Source: a virus. Taken from it: a stretch of DNA of 64,000 nt. Below are positions 44,375-54,320 of this stretch, one piece after another (positions within the stretch are counted from its first letter, which is position 1; every line of letters starts with the position of its first letter). The position numbers were made by a program, and so were the translations under genes. The stretch covers positions 1-64,000 of IMG/VR virus record IMGVR_UViG_3300024346_000008, one strand, 5' to 3'. The notes under the pieces were generated by a model that did not search any database, had not been told where the DNA came from, and saw only the letters and a program-made list of their open reading frames with translations.

Positions 44375-45283
44375 TTAACCATTTCCTAAAAATGTATATT
44401 TTATTGAGGGTAAGTAATGTTCATTTATTTCACTTTCATTTCGTGCTCCACTTATAACATCTACATGAGTATATCTAGAACACATATCATATAGTCCAGT
44501 TTGCATACCAGTGGCTACTTTAGAATGACAAACTAAATACATTAATAACCGCACATTCATCCCATCTGTACTGAGTACTTTATTTGCTTTGAACTCATGA
44601 TCCATATTACAATAATACATAAATGGGAGATCTTGATACTTGCTAAGTTTTTCCTCTACACCTTCTATCCACCCACTCATATTCATTCCCTCTACATGGC
44701 GGATAGAGAATGCCCCATACTCATTGTCTCCAAAATATTGTGTTTTTATCTTTTCAAATGACTCAACTTCTTCCTCTGAGAAATATACCTCTGGTATATA
44801 GTCGCTGTCAAGGTCTAAATTGATTTTATGGAATCTTGCCATCTGTAAAACCAACGGATCATTTAAAAATAAATGATTTTTAATTCTAAAATGGTCGTGA
44901 TATATCTCACCATCAAATGAGTCTACAAAAGCATCTACATATGGATTACTATTAAAACAATTTCTAACATTTAAATATGGATTTGCCCAAATTCCCCACA
45001 CATTTTGTGGATTTTGACTAGGTGGTCCATATAAATGTTCTATAAACTTCTCCGAAGTAACATACACCTTACATCCAGGATAATGTTCTTTTAACAGTCT
45101 AGGGAGTGCGGTGATAATTCCCCAATCACCAATACTGTGACATCCTCTATGAATAACAAACTCGCCGCGATCAAAGTATTCATCGGGTGGATGGAATACC
45201 TCTCCATCGGTTGACCAACCCAACCTATCAACCGATTGTATTGGATACATTTGATTATTAAATATTCTATGAAACAATGGCAT
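44375..45283 (-). CDS. Glycosyltransferase of GT9-like appearance
   Basis: 302 aa. GDWGIITALPRLLKEHYPGCKVYVTSEKF resembles the N-terminal GDxxxxTPAL...YP motif of heptosyltransferases. The C-terminal half is less clear. Confidence 0.55.
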   Translation of the reverse strand: MPLFHRIFNNQMYPIQSVDRLGWSTDGEVFHPPDEYFDRGEFVIHRGCHSIGDWGIITALPRLLKEHYPGCKVYVTSEKFIEHLYGPPSQNPQNVWGIWANPYLNVRNCFNSNPYVDAFVDSFDGEIYHDHFRIKNHLFLNDPLVLQMARFHKINLDLDSDYIPEVYFSEEEVESFEKIKTQYFGDNEYGAFSIRHVEGMNMSGWIEGVEEKLSKYQDLPFMYYCNMDHEFKANKVLSTDGMNVRLLMYLVCHSKVATGMQTGLYDMCSRYTHVDVISGARNESEINEHYLPSIKYTFLGNG

Positions 45284-45310
45284 ATATTACTCTTGATAAC
45301 ATGTGATTTA

Positions 45311-46246
45311 TTAGTAACCTTCTTCTACACCCATTTGAAAATTATTAGCGTCAAGAATTAATGGCGTATTTGCATTTATTCTTACTGCTATGAATTGTAT
45401 TGGCAATCCATGTAGTGCCCCTTTAGAAAACCCCGTGGATGATAATACTTCTTTATATTTTCCAGTTTCCGAGCACCAAACATTAATCTCTTCCCACCCA
45501 TGCTTCTTCGACAAAACAATTACACCGTCGAGAAGAGTACGAACGTTGTCTACATCACCAGACATATTTACAATATGACAAAAATTACCGTATGGTTTTA
45601 AAACAATAAACGCACTATTATAGGAATAACAAAGATATTGATGATCGGGGTGTCGAATCCAACGTAAATTTAAATATTTGTCATCTTCGTTGAATCCTAA
45701 ATTCGGTTCCAACATCTTAAAATTAGTTATGAAATTTAATTTTAATTTTGATTGATACTGATATTCAAGTTTGTTACTTCGACTGTAAATGTCTATATCA
45801 GAAACCACTTCCCAACCTGCCTTCAAATGTCCTCCCACAACCGCTCTACCTTGTTGTGGGAACCCTAAAATATATTCGAACTCTTTAATTCTTCTTTCTT
45901 CTTTTATTGCAAATTGACTTAGTAATACAAATAAATTTTGTCTTCTATAATCAGGATGTATTCCAACTGCAAAACATCGGCCGACTTTGATATGCTGATT
46001 CTTTAGTGTTAATGTTTTGGGTTCAACACTCCAAATCCCAATTAATTTTTCGTTATCAAAAACTCCCCACGTTCTTGTACCAATTGACCATGTTTCTAAC
46101 TTACCAATATCGTTGTGGTACCAATCAATCCATTCTTCCGTGGCAGAGGCACCTTTAAATAATAAATTATGTAGTTCTTTATATGATTGACGATGTGTGG
46201 ATAGTGGATCAATCTGCTTAAATACAAAATTATTATTGTTTTCCAT
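45311..46246 (-). CDS. GNAT-family acetyltransferase
   Basis: 311 aa. CFAVGIHPDYRRQNLFVLLSQFAI is the acetyl-CoA loop (R/Q-x-x-G/N position altered). The start ATG 46246 overlaps the stop of the aminotransferase gene as TGATG. Possibly acylates an amino-sugar. Confidence 0.7.
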   Translation of the reverse strand: MENNNNFVFKQIDPLSTHRQSYKELHNLLFKGASATEEWIDWYHNDIGKLETWSIGTRTWGVFDNEKLIGIWSVEPKTLTLKNQHIKVGRCFAVGIHPDYRRQNLFVLLSQFAIKEERRIKEFEYILGFPQQGRAVVGGHLKAGWEVVSDIDIYSRSNKLEYQYQSKLKLNFITNFKMLEPNLGFNEDDKYLNLRWIRHPDHQYLCYSYNSAFIVLKPYGNFCHIVNMSGDVDNVRTLLDGVIVLSKKHGWEEINVWCSETGKYKEVLSSTGFSKGALHGLPIQFIAVRINANTPLILDANNFQMGVEEGY

Positions 46247-47376
46247 CAATTACCAACGACCTCTAAAAATTTATTTGCGATGAAATGTACATCGTCGGAA
46301 GTTAACCACCAACCGCATGGCAAAGAAATTTGGTGATTGGCAAACCGATTAGTTTCGGGTAGGTCACACATACTTTCTGCAAAACATGTATAGTTGTGAT
46401 TTGGTGTATGAACAAGTCCAGCATCAATTCCATGTGACTTCAGTTCAAGGATAACCGTATCTCTATCTAATGATTCATCTAGTAAACACGTAAATACCCA
46501 ATGCGACGGATCGGTCCCATCAACTACTGTCATGGGCGTAATCAACTTACTCGTAAGTAGTTCAGTATATAATGCGGCGTTTTGTTTGTGACCATTTACA
46601 ATACGATCAATGTGTGGTAACTGTGACAGTCCAATCGCCGCAGAGATATTATTCATATGATACTTATATCCTGCTTCCTTAATATCAACTTCCCAACGTT
46701 GTCCCTTCCATTCACCATTTACATCCTTTGTAGCTTCTCGGTCTAACCCAAACCACTTCAGTTTCTTAGCACGAGCAAAGTCATCGGCATCCTTACACAC
46801 AAGAATACCACCATCTCCCGTGGTAATATGCTTAATTGCCTGCAGACTATAGCATGTGTAGTCAGCAAAATGACATACATGCTTACCGTCTACCGTTGAA
46901 CCAAACCCATGTGCGGCGTCTTGAATAAGTTTAATGTTATGTTGTTTACAGATTTCACTTAATCGCTTTAAATCACAGGGTAAACCGGCCCAATTAACAC
47001 ACAGAACCGCCTTTGTCTTTGAAGTAATCTTTTCCAAAACCTTTTCGGGGTCTATATTACCCGTGGTACTATTAATATCTGCCCAAACAATCTTTGCCCC
47101 AATATCATAGATTGGTGTGTTTGATGCCACACAAGTCATGGAAGTGGTAATAACTTCATCACCCGCAGTAACTCCAGCAAGTCGCAGTGACAATGTAAGT
47201 GCCGATGTACAACTATTAAGAGCAATAACATGATTGTGTTGAAATCGTTCAGATAATGCTTTTGTTAACTGTGTAACTTGCATTCCTTCATTTAAAAATC
47301 CACTAGTTAATACAGTTTCTAATTCTTTGAGTGCCGCCGGAGCGTCTACGTGTACTTTAAACATTGGATACTTCAT
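46246..47376 (-). CDS. DegT/DnrJ/EryC1-type sugar aminotransferase
   Basis: 376 aa PLP enzyme. IALNSCTSALTLSLRL, LIQDAAHGFGSTVDG and SLQAIKHITTGDGGILV with the Schiff-base Lys. It aminates a 4-keto-sugar such as the product of RmlB or the PseB-like enzyme encoded next to it. Confidence 0.9.
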   Translation of the reverse strand: MKYPMFKVHVDAPAALKELETVLTSGFLNEGMQVTQLTKALSERFQHNHVIALNSCTSALTLSLRLAGVTAGDEVITTSMTCVASNTPIYDIGAKIVWADINSTTGNIDPEKVLEKITSKTKAVLCVNWAGLPCDLKRLSEICKQHNIKLIQDAAHGFGSTVDGKHVCHFADYTCYSLQAIKHITTGDGGILVCKDADDFARAKKLKWFGLDREATKDVNGEWKGQRWEVDIKEAGYKYHMNNISAAIGLSQLPHIDRIVNGHKQNAALYTELLTSKLITPMTVVDGTDPSHWVFTCLLDESLDRDTVILELKSHGIDAGLVHTPNHNYTCFAESMCDLPETNRFANHQISLPCGWWLTSDDVHFIANKFLEVVGN

Positions 47377-47379
47377 ATA

Positions 47380-48429
47380 TTACCTCGTCATTTGTCGAAT
47401 GTCATCTTGGCTAATTTTTCTAATAACATCAATTGTAGTGTCATTAAATTCTGATAAATCTTTTGATAAATATCCCAAAGATTCTAAGTATTCTTCAAGC
47501 ACATTTATCTCTAATACATCCATTGAACTATCAAACTGAAAAATATTTTGGTTATAAATTGTTGTGTCGTATATTGGCTTTACCACGAATCGATTATTAC
47601 GTTCTATAGTTCTTAACGATTCGGTTTCATTAATCATTGCCTCATGAATCTTTTCTCCACTACGAATTCCTACTATCTGAACGGGTTTGTTATATCTTTT
47701 AGAAAAGATATTAGCTAAGTCTATGATTCTCATGGACTTTAACTTAGGTATATACAACTCACCATTTTCTGCGTTCTGAATACAATCTAAAATAAGATCA
47801 ACGCTATCGTTTAGTGTCATAAGAAACCGTGTCATATCCTCCCGAGTTACCGTAAGACATTCATTATTCTTTGCTTGATATAAAAACAACGGTATGATAC
47901 TTCCTCTCGACTCTAGAACATTTCCATAACGAACAGCACAGAACTTAATGTTATTGTTCTCCACGTTTCTTGCCTTTTCCAGTACTACACGTTCAGCAAT
48001 AGCTTTACACATTCCGTATACATTAATTGGAGCGCACGCCTTGTCCGTACTAACCATCAATACTGTTTCAAGAAATTTTGAATAGAGATGCGAATTTTCT
48101 TCCACAACATTTGCTATGTTTTGTGGACCGATGATATTTGTCTTAATACTTTCTTCTGGCGATAGTTCACATATATCTACGTGTTTTAATGCGGATGCAA
48201 TTATAATAACGTTTGGTTTAAATCTAGATATTACTTCCGCAACTCTATCTTTGTCACGGATGTCACCAATCATAAAAGATATATTTTTTCCACTAAACTT
48301 ATTCTTTAACGCCCAGTGTTTAGATTCATCGCGTGAATATATACATACATCATTGTCGATGCATAATCTTTTTATAAGAGATGTACCTAAAGAACCAGAG
48401 CCACCGAATATTAAATATCGTTTCTTCAT
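47380..48429 (-). CDS. PseB/CapD-like UDP-sugar 4,6-dehydratase
   Basis: 349 aa. LIFGGSGSLGTSL, GDIRDKDRV, ASALKHVD, STDKACAPINVYGMCK, and RYGNVLESRGSIIPLF are diagnostic of UDP-GlcNAc inverting 4,6-dehydratases. With the adjacent aminotransferase it could make a pseudaminic- or bacillosamine-like sugar. Confidence 0.88.
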   Translation of the reverse strand: MKKRYLIFGGSGSLGTSLIKRLCIDNDVCIYSRDESKHWALKNKFSGKNISFMIGDIRDKDRVAEVISRFKPNVIIIASALKHVDICELSPEESIKTNIIGPQNIANVVEENSHLYSKFLETVLMVSTDKACAPINVYGMCKAIAERVVLEKARNVENNNIKFCAVRYGNVLESRGSIIPLFLYQAKNNECLTVTREDMTRFLMTLNDSVDLILDCIQNAENGELYIPKLKSMRIIDLANIFSKRYNKPVQIVGIRSGEKIHEAMINETESLRTIERNNRFVVKPIYDTTIYNQNIFQFDSSMDVLEINVLEEYLESLGYLSKDLSEFNDTTIDVIRKISQDDIRQMTR

Positions 48430-49277
48430 TATGCTACACCCGATATCATTCCGAACATGTCATGTTGTGGCATTCCACCCCACTTTTCTAAAAACCTACT
48501 GGCACTTCGTTGTTCATAAAATGCTTGACGAGGTGATCTGCCACCCAATGCATCATTAGCAAAATGTCCATTAAAACTTCTACTTCCAAAGTGATAAACA
48601 ACGGACTTACTTGTAAGAACAAATTTAAAATCTGACTGCTTCATTCGTAAAAATAAATCCATATCATCGAACGATAGTGGATTAAACCGTGGATCATTTC
48701 CACCAATCTCATCCCAATCTTGTTTACGAATCAGAAAAGAAACTCCTTCTCCTTTTGGAATTTCAAAATTATTTAATGAAGAAAATTCTGTTGCCCACAT
48801 ATCAAAATATTCTTGATTAAATGTATTGTGTACATCCCCAAACAAATCATTATCAACAATCACAGTTCCAGGTCTACCTACGTCACCCTTAAATACCTGT
48901 GGCTGAATTCTATGTGATGATACTACTAACTTTTCATTGGGATACTTGTCAAATACTTTTAATAATTCTAAGTCTTGATTGGGAGCAACGTACATATCAG
49001 CGTGAATAAAGTTAATATATTCCGTTTGTACTGCATCAGCCATTAAATTCATACCACCACCAATTCCAATTTCATCATCGGTATCAGTTTTAATGATCAT
49101 TGGCGTAATATTATAAACTTCTTTGTTTGCTTCCAACCACTCATCAGTCCCATCGGTGCAATTTTCTGCACAGACAATCAATGGACTATCTATAATAGCA
49201 TGATTTTTTCGGATGGACTGTACAGCAAGTTGTAAGTACGGAAGGGAATTGTTAGTGCCTATGCAAGTAGTAATCAT
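48429..49277 (-). CDS. Family 2 glycosyltransferase
   Basis: 282 aa. ITTCIGTNNSLPYLQLAVQS, FIHADMYVAP and a C-terminal DDMDLFLRMKQ acidic motif. ATG 49277 overlaps the upstream stop (ATGA). Confidence 0.78.
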   Translation of the reverse strand: MITTCIGTNNSLPYLQLAVQSIRKNHAIIDSPLIVCAENCTDGTDEWLEANKEVYNITPMIIKTDTDDEIGIGGGMNLMADAVQTEYINFIHADMYVAPNQDLELLKVFDKYPNEKLVVSSHRIQPQVFKGDVGRPGTVIVDNDLFGDVHNTFNQEYFDMWATEFSSLNNFEIPKGEGVSFLIRKQDWDEIGGNDPRFNPLSFDDMDLFLRMKQSDFKFVLTSKSVVYHFGSRSFNGHFANDALGGRSPRQAFYEQRSASRFLEKWGGMPQHDMFGMISGVA

Positions 49278-49990
49278 TTTGGTATCCACACTGTTCTATT
49301 TGAATCGCTCGTTTCGTTTTCTAAATGTAACTTATAATCAACTATTGTGTCACCATTACAGTCAACTATGTTATAATCCAATTCATCTGCAATGTTAATA
49401 ATATCATAGATGTTATTACCATAATACCCTAAGAATTTAGGATGTACTTCCATAAACAAAGTGGGTCTATACATCTTCATAGATTCTTTTGCTCCTAGTA
49501 GTACCCGATAATCAAATCCTTCAACATCAACTTTTATACAGTCTGGTTTAACTTCATTGATTGCACAAAAAGTATCGATGGTTAACATTATATCTTGCAT
49601 ACTAGATTGCTGATTAATTAATGATTGATGTGTATCATAAGTTACTCCCATCAATTTATTTTCGTCACCAATCAACATTCTATTATATCGAATATTATAT
49701 AATTTATTTAACTCTATAGTTTGTGTCAGTGCTATTAGCACGGACAGTGACCCATCAAAACAATATGCGGTGCCACCTGTTTTTTTAGTAAATGCGATAC
49801 CAAACATTCCATATGAACATCCAACATCTAATAAAGTTGATTTGCCGTCTATATGGTTTAGGAAAGAATTAAATTCATTTCGCTGATTAACATCAACGTT
49901 AAACGCGTTGACCATATCAATGCGTTCATCAAGTTCCATTTCGGAACCATATAAAAATTCTATACCTTGTATATTTGCTATTTTATTCAT
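49274..49990 (-). CDS. FkbM-family methyltransferase
   Basis: 238 aa. LLDVGCSYGMFGIAF (SAM motif), CIKVDVEGFDYRVLLGA and LFMEVHP are FkbM hallmarks. Probably sugar O-methylation. Confidence 0.85.
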   Translation of the reverse strand: MNKIANIQGIEFLYGSEMELDERIDMVNAFNVDVNQRNEFNSFLNHIDGKSTLLDVGCSYGMFGIAFTKKTGGTAYCFDGSLSVLIALTQTIELNKLYNIRYNRMLIGDENKLMGVTYDTHQSLINQQSSMQDIMLTIDTFCAINEVKPDCIKVDVEGFDYRVLLGAKESMKMYRPTLFMEVHPKFLGYYGNNIYDIINIADELDYNIVDCNGDTIVDYKLHLENETSDSNRTVWIPK

Positions 49991-50337
49991 CACTCACTGC
50001 CGTGATTTACTTTGATATCCTTAAATCCTTCATTAAACTTTTCTACCATTTCATTTTTATATCCGACACGAATCTTATTCAATCCACGAATAGCAATAGC
50101 CCTCCGACCAACTTCTTCTAGTCCAAGTTCGGCTTCCTTTCCTTGACGAATGTCAGCTTCTAAGTCCCAAATTTTTCCATTGATTTCAACTAACTTATCG
50201 ATAAATTCTTCTACATTATATGAGGAAAGTTCCGAGCTATACACGTTAATTTCATCGGTCATATCATTGTCAGTACGTTGATTCTTTAAGATAGCGATAG
50301 ATAATCTATCCGCCATTTCTGATGCTGGCATTTTCAT
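49990..50337 (-). CDS. DUF6165-like protein of polysaccharide clusters
   Basis: 115 aa. KLVEINGKIWDLEADIRQGKEAELGLEEVGRRAIAIRGLNKIRVGYKNEM is a pattern seen in small proteins next to phage and capsule glycosyltransferases; function unknown. ATG 50337 just inside the upstream gene end. Confidence 0.62.
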   Translation of the reverse strand: MKMPASEMADRLSIAILKNQRTDNDMTDEINVYSSELSSYNVEEFIDKLVEINGKIWDLEADIRQGKEAELGLEEVGRRAIAIRGLNKIRVGYKNEMVEKFNEGFKDIKVNHGSE

Positions 50338-50338
50338 A

Positions 50339-51091
50339 TTACACTCCGTAACTATAGTTGGCTGCATTATACCTAAATTTATTAAACATTTCCCATCGGT
50401 TGGTTCTTTGCATATAATCCATCATACGACTATCTGCTCGTCTACAAAATTCTGGATTATCAAGAACCGTTCCATCTAAATCTATTATTCCACCCTTTTC
50501 AATTGTCTGTGAATTAAGATGCCCGATACATACTTTATCGGTAACGCCCGACTTCAACCCATGTTCATGAGCAATCATACCCGTTAATATATCATTGCCC
50601 CATCCGTAAATCAAGTCGATAGGATATTCCCCAACGATTTCACAAATGTCTCTACGGAGTAATGGTGCTTGAAAATCCAACCATTCTACAGGACGAGTGG
50701 TACCTGACATCCAATTATGCATTTGCTTCCAGTAGCATTGTGCTATAGAAGAATTGATAACGGCCGGTGACAACTGACACATATCATGTTGTTCTGCTTC
50801 ACTCAGCATCACCGATAAAAAGTTTGCCCCGTGAATTAACAAATCATTATTTAATACCATCAACCAATCATGTTTGGTTTCATTTAGATAGTAATCGAAT
50901 ATTAAATTCAATCCACCACCAAAGAAATAGTTTGTTTCTGAAATATGTGTTGAATAACTGGAACGTTCTGTTGCGCCATTTTCCAATACCATTATTTCAA
51001 AGTCAACACGTTTGTCTCTAGAAACCTGTTCAACTAGATTATTTGTTAACTCTGGTTGATTTACATTCATCGTAGCAATTAATATGGACAT
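50339..51091 (-). CDS. Family 2 glycosyltransferase
   Basis: 250 aa. SILIATMNVNQPELTNNLVEQ, WLMVLNNDLLIHG (DxD-like NDD position) and YGWGNDILTGMIAHEHG. Confidence 0.75.
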   Translation of the reverse strand: MSILIATMNVNQPELTNNLVEQVSRDKRVDFEIMVLENGATERSSYSTHISETNYFFGGGLNLIFDYYLNETKHDWLMVLNNDLLIHGANFLSVMLSEAEQHDMCQLSPAVINSSIAQCYWKQMHNWMSGTTRPVEWLDFQAPLLRRDICEIVGEYPIDLIYGWGNDILTGMIAHEHGLKSGVTDKVCIGHLNSQTIEKGGIIDLDGTVLDNPEFCRRADSRMMDYMQRTNRWEMFNKFRYNAANYSYGV

Positions 51092-52299
51092 TATATATTA
51101 CTCCTGTTACAGTATACTAATTCAACCACTGTATTTTTTAATCTATTAATCACCAACCTAAGATTACCCATCTCGTATTCAACGCCAGATTCAAATTCAA
51201 GGTTTTCGTAATCTTTTAATAGATTATTTAAATTTTGTATTGTAACATAATCTTCACTAGTAATTGTGTCAACATTAATTATAACATACACATCCCACGT
51301 TGTCAAGTCTTCATCATCAAGTTCACACGAAATTCTTTCTGACATATCAAATAAAGTATTTGGTTGTTCTTTTTTTATGTGCTCTTCAACCAATAGTTTA
51401 TTACTAACTATTACTTTATTGAACCACGGCTCAAATACATTTACTTCCATTAGATTACTAGCGTTTTCAAGTATACCACATATGTTATACTTTGCTGGTA
51501 TTATTGGATGGTGGTATTCATCATTCTTAATCCACGAATTCCATTTGCGGATATAATTTTTTCTTGCAGTTAACTCTGCCAATTCAAACGAATTATCCAC
51601 CTTACCGATCACCGTGTTATCTGTCCACTTATGACCACGACACGTTAAATGATATACCAAGGAATCTCTAGATTGAATGATTTGGTATCCAGCTAATACA
51701 AACCGTTGGAAAATATCACTGTCTTCGTATGGGAATGGGGCAAATAATGGATCGTGTCCACCGATAGAAACAAAATCTTCCTTGTAAATAAACCACGGGG
51801 CAAATATTCCATTGGTTATTCCTCCCCTACGTTCAAGTTGTTCTTGTGCCACAAACTCTATAAATGCATCTTCGTCAAACGTTTCTGGCCACATACCAAA
51901 ATCCTTAACGATTTTTTCTTTACCTTCTGGATGTAAGGGTGGTTCAATACGGGTGGCAGATACTACTACGCCCTTCTTCATGTGCTTTAATGCATTTTCT
52001 ACATAGTTTGGACCAACAAACATATCAGCATGTAGAATGGAAAATATTTCATTGTTTGCAAGATTGCCACCAATGTTATACGTAATGGTGTGACCCAATC
52101 GTTTACCGGTAGTATTTTCCCATATAACTAAATTTGAATCCGTCAATGAACGTAGCCACTCGACGGTGCCATCTGTACTGGCATCATCAAGTACTATTAT
52201 TTCGTGGCCGTGTCCCGCATATTTACGAATTGATGTGTATGCATTTTTTAGATATCGTAAATTGTTATACGAAGGTACTATAAAACTTATTAGATTCAT
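51091..52299 (-). CDS. Family 2 glycosyltransferase
   Basis: 402 aa. SFIVPSYNNLRYLKNAYTSI, IVLDDASTDGT, ILHADMFVG (DxD) and FPYEDSDIFQRF. A longer C-terminal tail than normal, rich in acidic residues. Confidence 0.85.
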   Translation of the reverse strand: MNLISFIVPSYNNLRYLKNAYTSIRKYAGHGHEIIVLDDASTDGTVEWLRSLTDSNLVIWENTTGKRLGHTITYNIGGNLANNEIFSILHADMFVGPNYVENALKHMKKGVVVSATRIEPPLHPEGKEKIVKDFGMWPETFDEDAFIEFVAQEQLERRGGITNGIFAPWFIYKEDFVSIGGHDPLFAPFPYEDSDIFQRFVLAGYQIIQSRDSLVYHLTCRGHKWTDNTVIGKVDNSFELAELTARKNYIRKWNSWIKNDEYHHPIIPAKYNICGILENASNLMEVNVFEPWFNKVIVSNKLLVEEHIKKEQPNTLFDMSERISCELDDEDLTTWDVYVIINVDTITSEDYVTIQNLNNLLKDYENLEFESGVEYEMGNLRLVINRLKNTVVELVYCNRSNI

Positions 52300-52302
52300 A
52301 TA

Positions 52303-52593
52303 TCACCATTTATCCACTGGACATTTTGTTTTTATAAACTTACTTTTTGTTTCCATAAAACAACCGCACTTACCACACCGTTTATCTTCTTTAATAAAGA
52401 ACTCACAACCACCGCACACTTTCATGCGGTGATTGTAAACTTCGTCAGAAGCAATAAGACCCTCTCCTGCAACAACTCCGGAGATAATATCTTTTGCACT
52501 CCCAACGAATCCTTTTGCCATATCAGTTAACGATGGTAACTTTGGTTCATCGTGACATTCCGGTTCTAAACATACTCCAAATGGATCAGTCAT
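52303..52593 (-). CDS. Zinc-ribbon protein of sugar clusters
   Basis: 96 aa. CGGCEFFIKEDKRCGKCGCFM and TKCP form two Cys pairs. Short proteins of this pattern frequently accompany phage glycosyltransferases; role unknown. Confidence 0.65.
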   Translation of the reverse strand: MTDPFGVCLEPECHDEPKLPSLTDMAKGFVGSAKDIISGVVAGEGLIASDEVYNHRMKVCGGCEFFIKEDKRCGKCGCFMETKSKFIKTKCPVDKW

Positions 52594-52991
52594 TCAAGTT
52601 CTCCGATTAAAATCTGTCGTAAGTTAGAGATATTATTTACTATAAAGGTTCTATATCGACGATCATTTTTTATAGTTGATGCGGTATATCGAGCGTAAGC
52701 CTCATCGGATTGTAAATTTGTTATTGGATTCGACCTGTCATCTGCGGCATAGTTAAATACTTGCCCAAACTCCGTTGATATCCTAACAAGATCCATGTCC
52801 GACAAATCATCTACCAATAATCCGTGCAATTGTTCGTTAGTCGTTGATTCATTTTTTTTAGCAGGATCAATCACTAACACCATATAACTTCCGGCATTCC
52901 CATCTTTAATTTTCTTATACGAAAATTCTACAAGCATACCAGATTTTATATTATTTTTTGATATAAATCGACGTTCACTCCGTAATGCCAT
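52590..52991 (-). CDS. Hypothetical protein
   Basis: 133 aa. Beta-rich N-terminus (GMLVEFSYKKIKDGNAGSYM) with a VLVIDP strand. Coupled by ATGA-type overlaps to its neighbours; possibly a structural adaptor. No family recognised. Confidence 0.5.
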   Translation of the reverse strand: MALRSERRFISKNNIKSGMLVEFSYKKIKDGNAGSYMVLVIDPAKKNESTTNEQLHGLLVDDLSDMDLVRISTEFGQVFNYAADDRSNPITNLQSDEAYARYTASTIKNDRRYRTFIVNNISNLRQILIGELE

Positions 52992-54316
52992 TATTCAACC
53001 TTATTGAGTTTAGGGAGTTCAACCTTCTTCAGTTTAGGTAACGTTAACGCAACTTGTTTTGGAAACTCTGGAACATATTTGTCCAATAATTCCCACGTTC
53101 TTTTTTGAATACTTTCATACGAGAACTGCTTACGATTTCTATCCGCAGTAGCATACGCTTTATTCTTAAAAGTGGTATAATCCATGAATACTGCACCCAT
53201 TGCGTTTACACATTGCTGCGGGTCTGCGGCAAACCATTGTGATTCTGCCATAATCACATTTTCCCACACAGAACTAGGATGAACGTTCTTTAGTTCTCCG
53301 CCCACCAATACCGCCTCATCTTGTCGTAGGAAGTCCATATGACCGCTCCAACCACTTGCAATCACAGGTTTACCACTGACACTTGCTTCCAAGAGTGGAC
53401 GACCAAATCCTTCACCCTTTGTAAAACTTACATGTGCCTTAACCTTCGGATGATTATACAACGTATTCATTTCCTTTTCCGTCAATTCACCATGTAGTAA
53501 GTATACATTCGGAAGTTTCTGTGTACCGGTTAACGTAACAGAATCCTTTAACTGTTGAATTTTGGTAAGAATTTCTTCACGGTCTAAGATAGAAAATCCT
53601 GCACTACTGGTCTTAAGAATAAGAGCGGGTAATGGACGGTCTGTAATTTGCTTGAATGTTTCCAAGAACAGTTTAATCAATACCCCTACATTCTTTCTAT
53701 CTTCGCCGTACTCACCACGGAGCCAATGTCCAACGAACGCAAAGCAGAATGCCTCTGGGATACTGTCTAACGTCTTTGTAAATTCGTTATCTGTAGGTGC
53801 TTTTTTTCCAAAGATATTCGTATCAATACAATTGTGTAGTACCTCAATCGGTTTTGATAGTTGCATCGTTCCTTGTTGTCCCTGCTGAGTTTGGTAATTA
53901 TATTTACTATTTTCAAATACATTCTTGGAATGTTCGGAAATTGTAAAGATTGTATTCATACGATTACATCCTTCAATCCACTGAGGCGATGCTGCCGTCG
54001 TTTCAATACCTGCTGTAATACCAATGTTATACTTTCCAATCGGTTCAAATTCATTGGGAACCGTAATAGAAACAAACAATTCTGGTTGTTTGTTAATATT
54101 GGAACGAATAATTCTATCAAGAATCATTTTATCCTTTGGGTCATTTTCATCCAAGGCATTCATGGGCGTATCACCCCAATTCACGCTATGAACTTTTACG
54201 TCAAATTTATCATATTCAATAAGATGCCGAATAATATCTCGGCTCATATCCCCGTACCCCGAGCGGGTTGCACAGGGAGCACGAACTACACATAGTGGTT
54301 TAATTTCAGTTGTCAT
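52991..54316 (-). CDS. GT4-type glycosyltransferase
   Basis: 441 aa. GT-B fold: N-terminal RAPCATRSGYGDMSRDIIRH and C-terminal HVSFTKGEGFGRPLLEASVSGKPVIASGWSGHMDF, the ExxxxxG/P-type donor motif. Lys/Leu repeats at the very end (LPKLKKVELPKLNKVE). Confidence 0.85.
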   Translation of the reverse strand: MTTEIKPLCVVRAPCATRSGYGDMSRDIIRHLIEYDKFDVKVHSVNWGDTPMNALDENDPKDKMILDRIIRSNINKQPELFVSITVPNEFEPIGKYNIGITAGIETTAASPQWIEGCNRMNTIFTISEHSKNVFENSKYNYQTQQGQQGTMQLSKPIEVLHNCIDTNIFGKKAPTDNEFTKTLDSIPEAFCFAFVGHWLRGEYGEDRKNVGVLIKLFLETFKQITDRPLPALILKTSSAGFSILDREEILTKIQQLKDSVTLTGTQKLPNVYLLHGELTEKEMNTLYNHPKVKAHVSFTKGEGFGRPLLEASVSGKPVIASGWSGHMDFLRQDEAVLVGGELKNVHPSSVWENVIMAESQWFAADPQQCVNAMGAVFMDYTTFKNKAYATADRNRKQFSYESIQKRTWELLDKYVPEFPKQVALTLPKLKKVELPKLNKVE

Positions 54317-54320
54317 AATA